Shown here one piece after another: positions 15,723 through 21,009 of a stretch of 21,009 nt of DNA. This stretch comes from a virus, in IMG/VR virus record IMGVR_UViG_3300002835_001331, positions 1-21,009 of that record, one strand, 5' to 3'. Numbering within the stretch: position 1 is the stretch's first letter; each line of letters opens with the position of its first letter. The notes under the pieces are model-generated. The model searched no databases. It saw only the letters and a program-made list of their open reading frames with translations, and was not told where the DNA came from. The translations under genes and the position numbers were made by a program.

Positions 15723-15751
15723 TTTACTTTTCAGCTATTTTAAGGGATAAT
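15723..15751 (+). promoter_or_regulatory. Sigma70-like promoter, cassette copy 1
   Basis: TTTACT (15723-15728) and GATAAT (15746-15751) have a 17-base spacer. The expected start, about 7 bases after the -10 box, falls on the ATG at 15758, so the message would be leaderless or nearly so. AAGGGA at 15742-15747 could serve as a ribosome site only on readthrough transcripts from the deformylase operon. Confidence 0.7.
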
Positions 15752-15757
15752 GGCTAT

Positions 15758-18055
15758 ATGAAAACGAATTTACAGGCTTCTAAGTCTATCCTCGCCAAAC
15801 TCTTGGCGAGCGAGAATATCACGGTCTCGCACCAAAATGTCAAGACCGCATACTTCGACCTCAAAAATCGTACGATGATTCTTCCTGTTTGGAAGGACAT
15901 GGACGGCGACTTGTATGACTTGCTGACGGGTCACGAAGTCGGTCATGCTCTGAATACTCCTGAGCGTGGCTGGCACGATGCTGTGAAGGAAGGCGACAGC
16001 AAGAAGTTCAAAGATTTCTTGAATGTCGTTGAAGATGCACGCATTGAGAAACTTGTCAAGCGCAAGTTCCCTGGACTTTCCAAGTCCTTTGCTCGTGCTT
16101 ATGCTTCTCTTTATGAGCGCGACTTCTTCGGTATCAAGAAGGTCAGAGACCTTAACAAACTTAATCTGATTGACCGCATCAACCTGCGGTTCAAGATGGG
16201 CACGCATGTCATTGTCTCATTCAATGACTATGAGCGTGACATCATCCGAGAGATCGAGGCTGCTGAGACCTGGGACCAGGTTTATGATATTGCTCGCCGT
16301 GTGTATGATTACACCAAGCAAAATGAGCAAGACAAGATTCAAAATCTTCAAGATCTTCAAGAGCAGATGCGCCAAGAAAATCCAGAAGATTCTGGTGACT
16401 TCGATGACATCGATGACAATTCTGACTTTGAAGATGACATCGACGGTAACGATGGTGATGACTCTGACTCTGACCTAGACGAAGAGTCAGACGGTACTGA
16501 TGCTGAAGATTCGCAGAATCAAACTGAGTCTGAAGACGAAGACGATGCTAGCAGCGATCAATACAGTGCTGGTGAAGGCACTGAAGAAGAACAAGAAGAT
16601 GACAGTGAACCGCAGTCTGTAACTGACCGCAATTTCCGTCGCCGAGAGCAGGAATTGGTCAACGAGACTGGCAAGATCTTCATGTATGAATTGCCTGATG
16701 CTGTTCTTGAGAATATTATTCTTCCGAACACGGAAGTTGTGAATGATCTTGAGCGATTCTTCCGTGTGCAAGTGCTTGATAAGAATCTCCCTTACGGCAA
16801 AAATAATATCTCTTATGACACTGTTGTTCAGAAGTGTGTGCGCAAGTTTAACACCAACAACAAGAAAGTCATCATGCATATTCTGAAAGAATTCGAGATG
16901 CGCAAGAAAGCCAACGAGTATGCTCGAACGCAGACTGCTCGCACTGGTGAGTTGAACATGAATGTGCTGCACAAGTACAAGTTTAGTAATGACTTGTTCC
17001 GCAAGATCACTGTCGTGCCGAAGGGTAAGAATCATGGCTTTGTCATGTTTGTTGATATGTCTGGTTCGATGGCTGATATTCTTCGCAACACGATTGAGCA
17101 GATGCTTGTGCTTGCGTCGTTCTGTAAACTTGCCAAGGTTCCGTTTGAAGTTTATGGCTTCAGTGACGCCACCGCAGGTTATGAAAACAAGAAGTTGCGC
17201 AATATGCTGAGCAAAAGTCGTTTTGTCTCGAATCGTGCTGTTGACATGTCGATGCAGACGACTTGCTTTCACCTCAAGCATCTGATTGGCTCTTCTTTGT
17301 CGCCTGTTCAGTATCGTCGTGCGTTCAATGCGATGTGCGTTGTTGCCAATGAGTATGGTCGCCACTATGATTACTGGAACAACAGCCCTAGCACTGAAGA
17401 CAAAGATCATGGCATGTGGAAGTACGATTGGTACGAGTCTGGTTTTAGTTTGAATGGAACTCCGTTCCAAGAAACTCTGCTTGCTTCTCGTGAAATCATC
17501 ACCAAGTTTCAAAATGCACATCAACTTGATGTTTGCAATGTTGTGTATCTGACTGATGGTGACGGTGGCAGCAATCTATCGTTTCCGACGTGCGACGATT
17601 CTTCTTTGTATGATATTCGTCGTCAATCTGTTGTCTATCTGATTGATAAAAAGACCAAGAAGAAAGTCAAGGTGGAAAATAGTTATAACATGCAGTCTGC
17701 GCTCACGGAACTTGTTACCGATGTCACTGGCTGTAAGCATATCGGTTTCTTTGTTGGCAACAAGAAAGCCATTCAGCGTGATATGAAACATCTTGTTAAT
17801 GATAAGTCTCCCGCTGAACAAGATGCTGCCAAGAAAACTTTCCGCGAGCATAATTACTTTGCTGTTGATCGTCTTGGTTATGACAATTATTTCTATGTTG
17901 CTCTTCCGAGTAGCAACATTGTTGACGAAGAACTTGCTATCACCAGCAATATGAACAAGAACAAGATGGCTCGTGAGTTCTCCAAGAACCTGGGAAGCAA
18001 GAAGAGCAATCGCCTCCTGCTCACGAAACTCGCCGAAGAATTGGCGGTTGCGTAA
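15758..18055 (+). CDS. CobT-like protein: HExxH domain, acidic linker and von Willebrand A domain
   Basis: This 765-residue protein has an N-terminal zincin-like motif HEVGH (59-63) followed by NVVEDARIE (89-97), whose Glu92 could be the third metal ligand. A very acidic low-complexity linker spans about 205-286. The C-terminal von Willebrand A domain (about 425-670) has the metal-dependent adhesion motif DMSGS (433-437), a possible NGT threonine (566-568) and LTDGDGG (598-604). The layout recalls CobT and NorD partners of MoxR-type ATPases, and the next gene encodes such an ATPase. CobT works in cobalt chelation; here the intact HExxH suggests a peptidase or remodelling role instead. No signal peptide is seen, so it should be cytoplasmic. 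The start is ATG 15758 on a possibly leaderless message, with a hairpin at 15791-15810. Confidence 0.9.
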   Translation: MKTNLQASKSILAKLLASENITVSHQNVKTAYFDLKNRTMILPVWKDMDGDLYDLLTGHEVGHALNTPERGWHDAVKEGDSKKFKDFLNVVEDARIEKLVKRKFPGLSKSFARAYASLYERDFFGIKKVRDLNKLNLIDRINLRFKMGTHVIVSFNDYERDIIREIEAAETWDQVYDIARRVYDYTKQNEQDKIQNLQDLQEQMRQENPEDSGDFDDIDDNSDFEDDIDGNDGDDSDSDLDEESDGTDAEDSQNQTESEDEDDASSDQYSAGEGTEEEQEDDSEPQSVTDRNFRRREQELVNETGKIFMYELPDAVLENIILPNTEVVNDLERFFRVQVLDKNLPYGKNNISYDTVVQKCVRKFNTNNKKVIMHILKEFEMRKKANEYARTQTARTGELNMNVLHKYKFSNDLFRKITVVPKGKNHGFVMFVDMSGSMADILRNTIEQMLVLASFCKLAKVPFEVYGFSDATAGYENKKLRNMLSKSRFVSNRAVDMSMQTTCFHLKHLIGSSLSPVQYRRAFNAMCVVANEYGRHYDYWNNSPSTEDKDHGMWKYDWYESGFSLNGTPFQETLLASREIITKFQNAHQLDVCNVVYLTDGDGGSNLSFPTCDDSSLYDIRRQSVVYLIDKKTKKKVKVENSYNMQSALTELVTDVTGCKHIGFFVGNKKAIQRDMKHLVNDKSPAEQDAAKKTFREHNYFAVDRLGYDNYFYVALPSSNIVDEELAITSNMNKNKMAREFSKNLGSKKSNRLLLTKLAEELAVA
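15791..15810 (+). other. Hairpin near the 5' end of the vWA gene
   Basis: CTCGCCAA (15791-15798) and TTGGCGAG (15803-15810) form a perfect 8-bp stem with a four-base loop, within codons 12-18. On a message starting at 15758 the hairpin would begin about 33 bases from the 5' end, where it could affect initiation or stability. Confidence 0.5.
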
Positions 18056-18066
18056 GTTATTGATTT
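18050..18066 (+). repeat. Intergenic direct repeat, copy 2
   Basis: These 17 bases are identical to 15689-15705, again spanning the end and stop codon of the gene before. From here to the ATG at 18120 the spacing of all elements matches copy 1 to within one base (73 against 72 bases). Confidence 0.9.
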
Positions 18067-18084
18067 ATATAAAGAAAATACCGC

Positions 18085-18113
18085 TTTACTTTATAGTCGA
18101 TTCGAGCGATAAT
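18085..18113 (+). promoter_or_regulatory. Sigma70-like promoter, cassette copy 2
   Basis: TTTACT (18085-18090) and GATAAT (18108-18113) with a 17-base spacer repeat the promoter at 15723-15751. The expected start is at about 18120, which is again an ATG, but here it opens only a 9-codon frame (18120-18149) that ends on top of the start of the ATPase gene. Confidence 0.7.
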
Positions 18114-18119
18114 GGTTGT

Positions 18120-18149
18120 ATGGTAAATTATATTTGTTATGGAGTTTGA
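18120..18149 (+). other. Possible leaderless 9-codon leader frame
   Basis: ATG at 18120 stands at the same distance (12 bases) from the -10 box as the start codon of the vWA gene in cassette copy 1. It codes for MVNYICYGV and stops with TGA at 18147-18149, just before the GTG at 18151. It may be a remnant of the duplicated start or a leader that couples translation to the ATPase gene. No independent sign shows that it is expressed. Confidence 0.3.
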
Positions 18150-18150
18150 T

Positions 18151-19494
18151 GTGAGAAAGTCTAATTATGATCTGAAAGGCAAGATGGATGTTCTTGAGAA
18201 GTTGCATGCGCACTTCGACAAGGATGTAATCTCGCTGAAGGAACTCAACGAGTATTGCCTCAACAAGAAGAACGGGATTCCAAATTTCCCATACTTCATC
18301 CTGCGTGAGCGCAAGGTCGGTCGCGGTCTGTTTAATATCGCACCGAGTGCTGCCAGCGCGATCGCTGCTCCGAAGCAGACTGCTGAAGTCCCTGTGGCTG
18401 CTGCTGCGATGGTCGCGCAGGTTGTGAATATTGCCAGCCGTCGTGCCACAAATCTCACTGAGTCGTTTGTGCCTGACCGCAACGAAACTTATGTTCCGTT
18501 CGGATTCTACAACGACATGCGCGACATCATCAAGTCGCGAATCTTCTACCCCATCTACATCACTGGCTTGTCAGGTAACGGCAAGACATTCATGATTGAG
18601 CAGGTTTGTGCTGCGCTCAAGCGTGAGTTGATTCGCGTCAATATCACGAAACGCACGGATGAGTCTGATCTCATCGGCTCTTATGAATTGGTTGATGGCA
18701 ACACCATCCGTCGTGAAGGTCCAGTGATTACAGCGATGCGTCGTGGCGCTGTGCTTTTGCTCGATGAGTGTGACCTCGGCACCGAGGATATCCTGTGCTT
18801 GCAGCCGATTCTTGAGGGCAAGCCATATTTCGACAAGAAGACTGGTGAAGTTGTCCATCCCGCCGCTGGCTTCAATGTGATTGCGACTGCGAACACGAAG
18901 GGCAAGGGCAGCGACGATGGTCGGTTCATCGGTACAAACTTGCTCAACGAAGCATTCCTCGAGCGTTTCGCCATCACGGTCGAGCAGGAATATCCTCCTG
19001 CTGCCACTGAGCGCAAGATTCTTGAGAAGAATTTCGCTGTTCTTGGCATCACTGACACGATTTTCATTGACCGTCTTATCACTTGGGCTGAAGTCATCCG
19101 CAAGAGTTTCTCGGATGGTGCAGTTGATGAAGTTATCTCGACTCGTCGTCTTGTTCATATCAGCAAGGCATTCTCTATCTTCAACAATCGTTTGAAGGCA
19201 ATCGAGATGTGCTTGAACCGATTCGATACTGATACCAAGACTGCGTTCTTGGATCTGTACACGAAGGTTGATGCGGAGGCAACTCCTGCTCCTGCTGTTG
19301 TGGATTGGAATGATATAACGATTGAGCATAACCAATCGACTTTGTCTACTCGATTCTCATACAAGGGTGAGTCTGTGGAATTCTCAGCAAAGGAAATGCA
19401 TGAGTTCTATACACAGGGTCTCACAGAGGAAGCCATCAGGGCTCGAGTTCTTGACACTCTTGTCAAGATTGTTGCTGCGAAGGGAGTGAAGTAA
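18151..19494 (+). CDS. cobS: CobS/MoxR-type AAA+ ATPase
   Basis: I prefer the GTG at 18151 because TGGAG (18140-18144) lies six bases before it; ATG 18139, four codons upstream, has no ribosome site. The GTG form has 447 residues. Counting from the ATG form, the motifs are Walker A GLSGNGKT (143-150), a DLIGSYEL pore or insert region (177-184), Walker B VLLLDE (205-210), sensor 1 ATAN (249-252) and a NEAFLERF arginine-finger region (270-277). Before the AAA+ core is an Ala-rich linker (about 68-102). The pattern is that of the CobS/MoxR clade, and marine phage relatives are usually named CobS. Pairing with the vWA gene before it supports a joint ATPase/vWA machine; a real part in cobalamin synthesis is unproven. 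A TAATG overlap leads into the next gene. Confidence 0.9.
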   Translation: MRKSNYDLKGKMDVLEKLHAHFDKDVISLKELNEYCLNKKNGIPNFPYFILRERKVGRGLFNIAPSAASAIAAPKQTAEVPVAAAAMVAQVVNIASRRATNLTESFVPDRNETYVPFGFYNDMRDIIKSRIFYPIYITGLSGNGKTFMIEQVCAALKRELIRVNITKRTDESDLIGSYELVDGNTIRREGPVITAMRRGAVLLLDECDLGTEDILCLQPILEGKPYFDKKTGEVVHPAAGFNVIATANTKGKGSDDGRFIGTNLLNEAFLERFAITVEQEYPPAATERKILEKNFAVLGITDTIFIDRLITWAEVIRKSFSDGAVDEVISTRRLVHISKAFSIFNNRLKAIEMCLNRFDTDTKTAFLDLYTKVDAEATPAPAVVDWNDITIEHNQSTLSTRFSYKGESVEFSAKEMHEFYTQGLTEEAIRARVLDTLVKIVAAKGVK

Positions 19495-19667
19495 TGGAAC
19501 TGCAAGAAAAGGTGAATGTGTTTCTTGACAAACTTCGCGAGTCTGGTGCAATCAATATGTTTGGTGCTGCTCCTTATGTCTCTGATGCTTTTGGTGTCAG
19601 CAGGAATGAGGCTAAAGATCTTGTGAAGAATTGGATGCAAACTTTTGCTGAGAGGCATCCACAATAG
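19494..19667 (+). CDS. Small 57-residue protein coupled to the ATPase gene
   Basis: ATG 19494 overlaps the ATPase stop (TAATG) and has a GGGAG ribosome site. The 57-residue product is two or three predicted helices, with a central SGAINMFGAAPYVSDAFGVS segment (residues 17-36) and a NEAKDLVKNWMQTF end. The FGVSRNEAKDLVKNWM part looks like a short helix-turn-helix. I recall very similar small proteins in marine T4-like phages, all of unknown role. Tight coupling suggests it is made together with the ATPase and may be an adaptor or regulator. The codon pattern is clean and the frame ends only one base before the -35 box of the next promoter. Confidence 0.8.
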   Translation: MELQEKVNVFLDKLRESGAINMFGAAPYVSDAFGVSRNEAKDLVKNWMQTFAERHPQ

Positions 19668-19696
19668 TTTACTTTTGCCATTTGTTGTAGTATAAT
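19668..19696 (+). promoter_or_regulatory. Sigma70-like promoter for the 98-aa gene
   Basis: TTTACT (19668-19673) and a perfect TATAAT (19691-19696) are separated by 17 bases. The -35 region shares the octamer TTTACTTT with the promoters at 15723 and 18085. The start is expected near 19703, giving a leader of about 65 bases. Confidence 0.8.
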
Positions 19697-19703
19697 AAAT
19701 GGT

Positions 19704-19750
19704 ATATCGCAAGGAAAGCCCCAATCTTGCGGTATTATTGAAGGGGTATT
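19704..19750 (+). promoter_or_regulatory. Structured 5' leader (hairpin, possible pseudoknot)
   Basis: A 10-bp stem (19704-19713 with 19726-19735, one G-U pair) has a 12-base loop containing CCCC (19719-19722). GGGG at 19743-19746 could pair with that loop, forming an H-type pseudoknot or an alternative stem that is followed by TATTTTT. The structure starts almost at the predicted transcription start and ends before the AAGG ribosome site at 19757-19760. Confidence 0.5.
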
Positions 19751-19767
19751 TTTGTTAAGGTGATTAT

Positions 19768-20064
19768 ATGTCTAATGCTCTTGAATCTTTTGTTAGTTAT
19801 CTTGCTCGCGGCAACACCGTGACATCGCGACAGGTTCGTGCGATGTTTAAGGTTGACAATGCTGCTGACCTTGCGTATCGTGCGCGTAATGAGGGTATCT
19901 CGGTTTACACGAACCGTACGACTCTCAGCGACGGCACCAAGACTCTGTCGTATCGCCTCGGCAATCCTTCTGCGCAGTTCGAGAAGTATCTCGAGCGCGG
20001 TCAGATTGCTCGTGCGCGCAAGACGCTTTATCGCGACGCCATCAGCGTTCCGATGAATGCCTAA
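19768..20064 (+). CDS. Small probable winged-helix protein
   Basis: This 98-residue basic protein has an AAGG ribosome site seven bases before the ATG. Residues 17-62 look like a winged helix: helices around TSRQVRAMF (19-27) and AADLAYRARNEG (32-43), then a strand-turn-strand wing VYTNRTTLSDGTKTLSYRL (46-64). Residues 71-91 (FEKYLERGQIARARKTLYRD) echo the N-terminal FVSYLARGNTVTSRQVRAMF (8-27), suggesting an internal duplication of the first helices. A DNA-binding or regulatory role is inferred only from this pattern. The gene stands alone between its own promoter and a strong terminator and is GC-rich (about 55% over 19861-19920). Confidence 0.85.
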   Translation: MSNALESFVSYLARGNTVTSRQVRAMFKVDNAADLAYRARNEGISVYTNRTTLSDGTKTLSYRLGNPSAQFEKYLERGQIARARKTLYRDAISVPMNA

Positions 20065-20090
20065 TTGTTTAGGCTAAACCGTTCTGGTTT
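20059..20090 (+). repeat. Overlapping small inverted repeats before the terminator
   Basis: Three nested options exist: GCCTAA/TTAGGC (20059-20064 with 20069-20074, over the stop codon), GTTTA/TAAAC (20067-20071 with 20075-20079) and AAACC/GGTTT (20076-20080 with 20086-20090). The last has the loop GTTCT, the same loop as the terminator hairpin that follows at once. Confidence 0.5.
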
Positions 20091-20123
20091 CTGTGGGGGC
20101 AGTTCTTGCCCCCACAGTTTTTT
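20091..20123 (+). terminator. Rho-independent terminator after the 98-aa gene
   Basis: A perfect 11-bp stem (20091-20101 with 20107-20117, CTGTGGGGGCA/TGCCCCCACAG), loop GTTCT, is followed by six T (20118-20123). The last two T are also the first bases of the next promoter's -35 box. Confidence 0.95.
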
Positions 20124-20150
20124 GACATTGCAACTTGCTGGATATATAAT
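20122..20150 (+). promoter_or_regulatory. Perfect-consensus sigma70 promoter
   Basis: TTGACA (20122-20127) and TATAAT (20145-20150) are both perfect and 17 bases apart. This is a strong early-type promoter for the gene at 20171, with a start near 20157 and a short leader containing AGGAG (20160-20164). Confidence 0.92.
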
Positions 20151-20170
20151 ATCATGAGCAGGAGAAACTT

Positions 20171-21009
20171 ATGACAAAAATTATTATCGCGCAATCTAAA
20201 ATTGACTGTGAGCATTTGCTAGGACAATTCCTAGATGAATCTCATTTTGATACTGTTATCAATGAAGACACTGATTGCTTTCTGCATAGTGAAGATGAAA
20301 GCAATATTGCATTTAAGTTTCGTAAAAACTATTTCAGCAAGCAAGAGCAAGATGCTGCATATACTGGATTGCGTGAAGCAGCAACAGCAACTCAAAATCG
20401 TGGACTTGCCGCAGGACCGAAAGGTGAAAAGTGTGGTGGTCGCGAGTGGGTAAATGAATTTCAATTGCGCGTTCTAGATTTCTTCAAGAAACAGACAGAA
20501 TATTCTGTCATCAAAATTAATATTGCCGAAGAAGTTGCTGCCTTGCGCGAACGATACGCATCCGAAGATTCTTCACGCGGTCTAGTGTGGTTGAGCGCAA
20601 AGGTCAAAGAAGATAATTTTGATTTTGAAACTTGGCTTAAGAAAGTTATCAAAATGTCAATCAAAGAGCGCAAGGAAGAAGCACATGGCGTTGAAGAAAC
20701 ATACATCTCCGATACGACATATGCTAATGTCGTCAATTCAGGTATTGCTGGATGGTTTGATCGTTATCCTCGGATTCCTTACGGTCGTGCTACTTCTTAT
20801 ACACAAAATCATTACGACAAGTTTCAGATGGGTTTTCCGTTTCTTCAAACGCTAGACAAGGGATTCAGGGAACTGTTACCCACAAAACATGCCGCTCAAC
20901 GCGCAGCGGCTGATAAAATTGATCCAGCATTCCTGGTTCCAGGAACTGTGTTTACTACAGTTACAGTAAACAAGACATTCCGAACAGCAGCGCATCGCGA
21001 TGCTGGTGA
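20171..21009 (+). CDS. TET/JBP-like Fe(II)/2-oxoglutarate DNA-base dioxygenase (3' end outside window)
   Basis: The frame runs from ATG 20171 (AGGAG ribosome site six bases before it) through the end of the window, giving 279 full codons. The last third matches the pattern of phage TET/JBP dioxygenases: a GRATSYTQNHYDKFQ segment (about 202-216), PFLQTLDKGFRELLP, VPGTVFTTVTVNKTFRT (256-272) and the iron-binding HRD (His275, Asp277) in AAHRDAG. The second His ligand and the oxoglutarate-binding Arg would lie past the edge. Such enzymes hydroxylate the methyl group of thymine or 5-methylcytosine in DNA, often as the first step of hypermodification. The N-terminal 190 residues have no domain I recognise. 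The strong early promoter fits an enzyme needed before or during replication. The alternative is another 2-oxoglutarate oxygenase family. Confidence 0.72.
   Translation, partial: MTKIIIAQSKIDCEHLLGQFLDESHFDTVINEDTDCFLHSEDESNIAFKFRKNYFSKQEQDAAYTGLREAATATQNRGLAAGPKGEKCGGREWVNEFQLRVLDFFKKQTEYSVIKINIAEEVAALRERYASEDSSRGLVWLSAKVKEDNFDFETWLKKVIKMSIKERKEEAHGVEETYISDTTYANVVNSGIAGWFDRYPRIPYGRATSYTQNHYDKFQMGFPFLQTLDKGFRELLPTKHAAQRAAADKIDPAFLVPGTVFTTVTVNKTFRTAAHRDAG

Noticed and set aside
16487-17524. 345-codon open frame on the - strand
   Set aside because: It lies wholly inside the vWA gene, has no ribosome site or neighbours on that strand, and its product has no recognisable motif; the + strand frame carries clear domains. 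Codon bias of the sense gene explains it.
18030-18052. CGCC...GGCG imperfect hairpin at the end of the vWA gene, similar to the one near its start
   Set aside because: It is only four paired bases plus a bulge and is explained by repeated Leu-Ala-Glu codons; no T tract follows.
18571-19335. 254-codon open frame on the - strand
   Set aside because: It is a shadow of the AAA+ ATPase gene, where the + strand has Walker A, Walker B and sensor motifs in order.
20154-20174. Six-codon frame before the TET/JBP-like gene with an ATGA overlap
   Set aside because: Its ATG lies only four bases after the -10 box, so it is probably upstream of the transcription start.
20235-20453. 72-codon + strand frame and others inside the last gene
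   Set aside because: They lie within the long open frame starting at 20171, which has a strong promoter, a ribosome site and recognisable motifs.
1-21009. tRNA genes, CRISPR arrays, insertion sequences, introns and homing endonucleases
   Set aside because: I saw no cloverleaf, regular spacer array, transposase or interrupted core gene; genes 23, 46, 47 and uvsW are continuous.

Overview
The window reads as a late-structural plus recombination/early block of a T4-like (straboviral/kyanoviral-type) contractile-tailed phage. All recognisable genes lie on the + strand, packed with 1-4 nt overlaps or short gaps. The order 17-18-19-20-67-(two small core-region genes)-21-22-23-3-uvsY-uvsW-hyp-55-47-46, followed by peptide deformylase and a CobS-like AAA+ ATPase, is the arrangement I know from marine T4-like phages such as cyanophages, not that of coliphage T4. 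The capsid protein is short (433 aa against about 521 in T4), which also fits the marine group. No photosynthesis gene falls in this window, so the host (cyanobacterium or another aquatic bacterium) cannot be fixed from sequence alone.

Layout. (1) 1-8731: virion module: C-terminal end of the terminase, tail sheath, tail tube, portal, acidic and basic core components, prohead protease, scaffold and major capsid protein. These genes have strong GGAG-type ribosome sites. One perfect T4-type late promoter TATAAATA lies before gene 22, and ACTAAATAA boxes occur near genes 18, 67 and 3. The module ends in a strong GCAA-tetraloop terminator at 8773-8801. (2) 8836-9378: a second tail-tube-fold protein, probably gp3. 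(3) 9447-15694: a sigma70-like promoter followed by one tight operon: uvsY, uvsW, an unknown protein, late sigma factor gp55, the gp47/gp46 (Mre11/Rad50-like) nuclease and peptide deformylase. (4) 15695-20064: a cassette of visibly different composition (sampled lines about 55% GC against about 30% in the 46/47 operon). It encodes a 765-aa protein joining an HExxH motif, a very acidic linker and a von Willebrand A domain, a CobS/MoxR-type AAA+ ATPase, a 57-aa protein and a 98-aa probable winged-helix protein. (5) 20171-end: the N-terminal part of a TET/JBP-like Fe(II)/2-oxoglutarate DNA-base hydroxylase, cut by the window edge at its HxD metal motif, under a perfect-consensus TTGACA-17-TATAAT promoter.

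How they fit together: genes of regions 4 and 5 carry bacterial-type promoters with exact 17-bp spacers and so look host-polymerase transcribed. Region 3 supplies recombination-dependent replication and the sigma factor for late genes. Region 1 builds the head and tail under late promoters.

The most notable points are a duplicated intergenic promoter cassette (15689-15760 and 18050-18122) that puts an ATG at the predicted transcription start, the AAA+/vWA-metallopeptidase pair, a structured 5' leader at 19697-19767, a hairpin cluster plus terminator fused to the next promoter at 20059-20150, and the TET/JBP-like enzyme.
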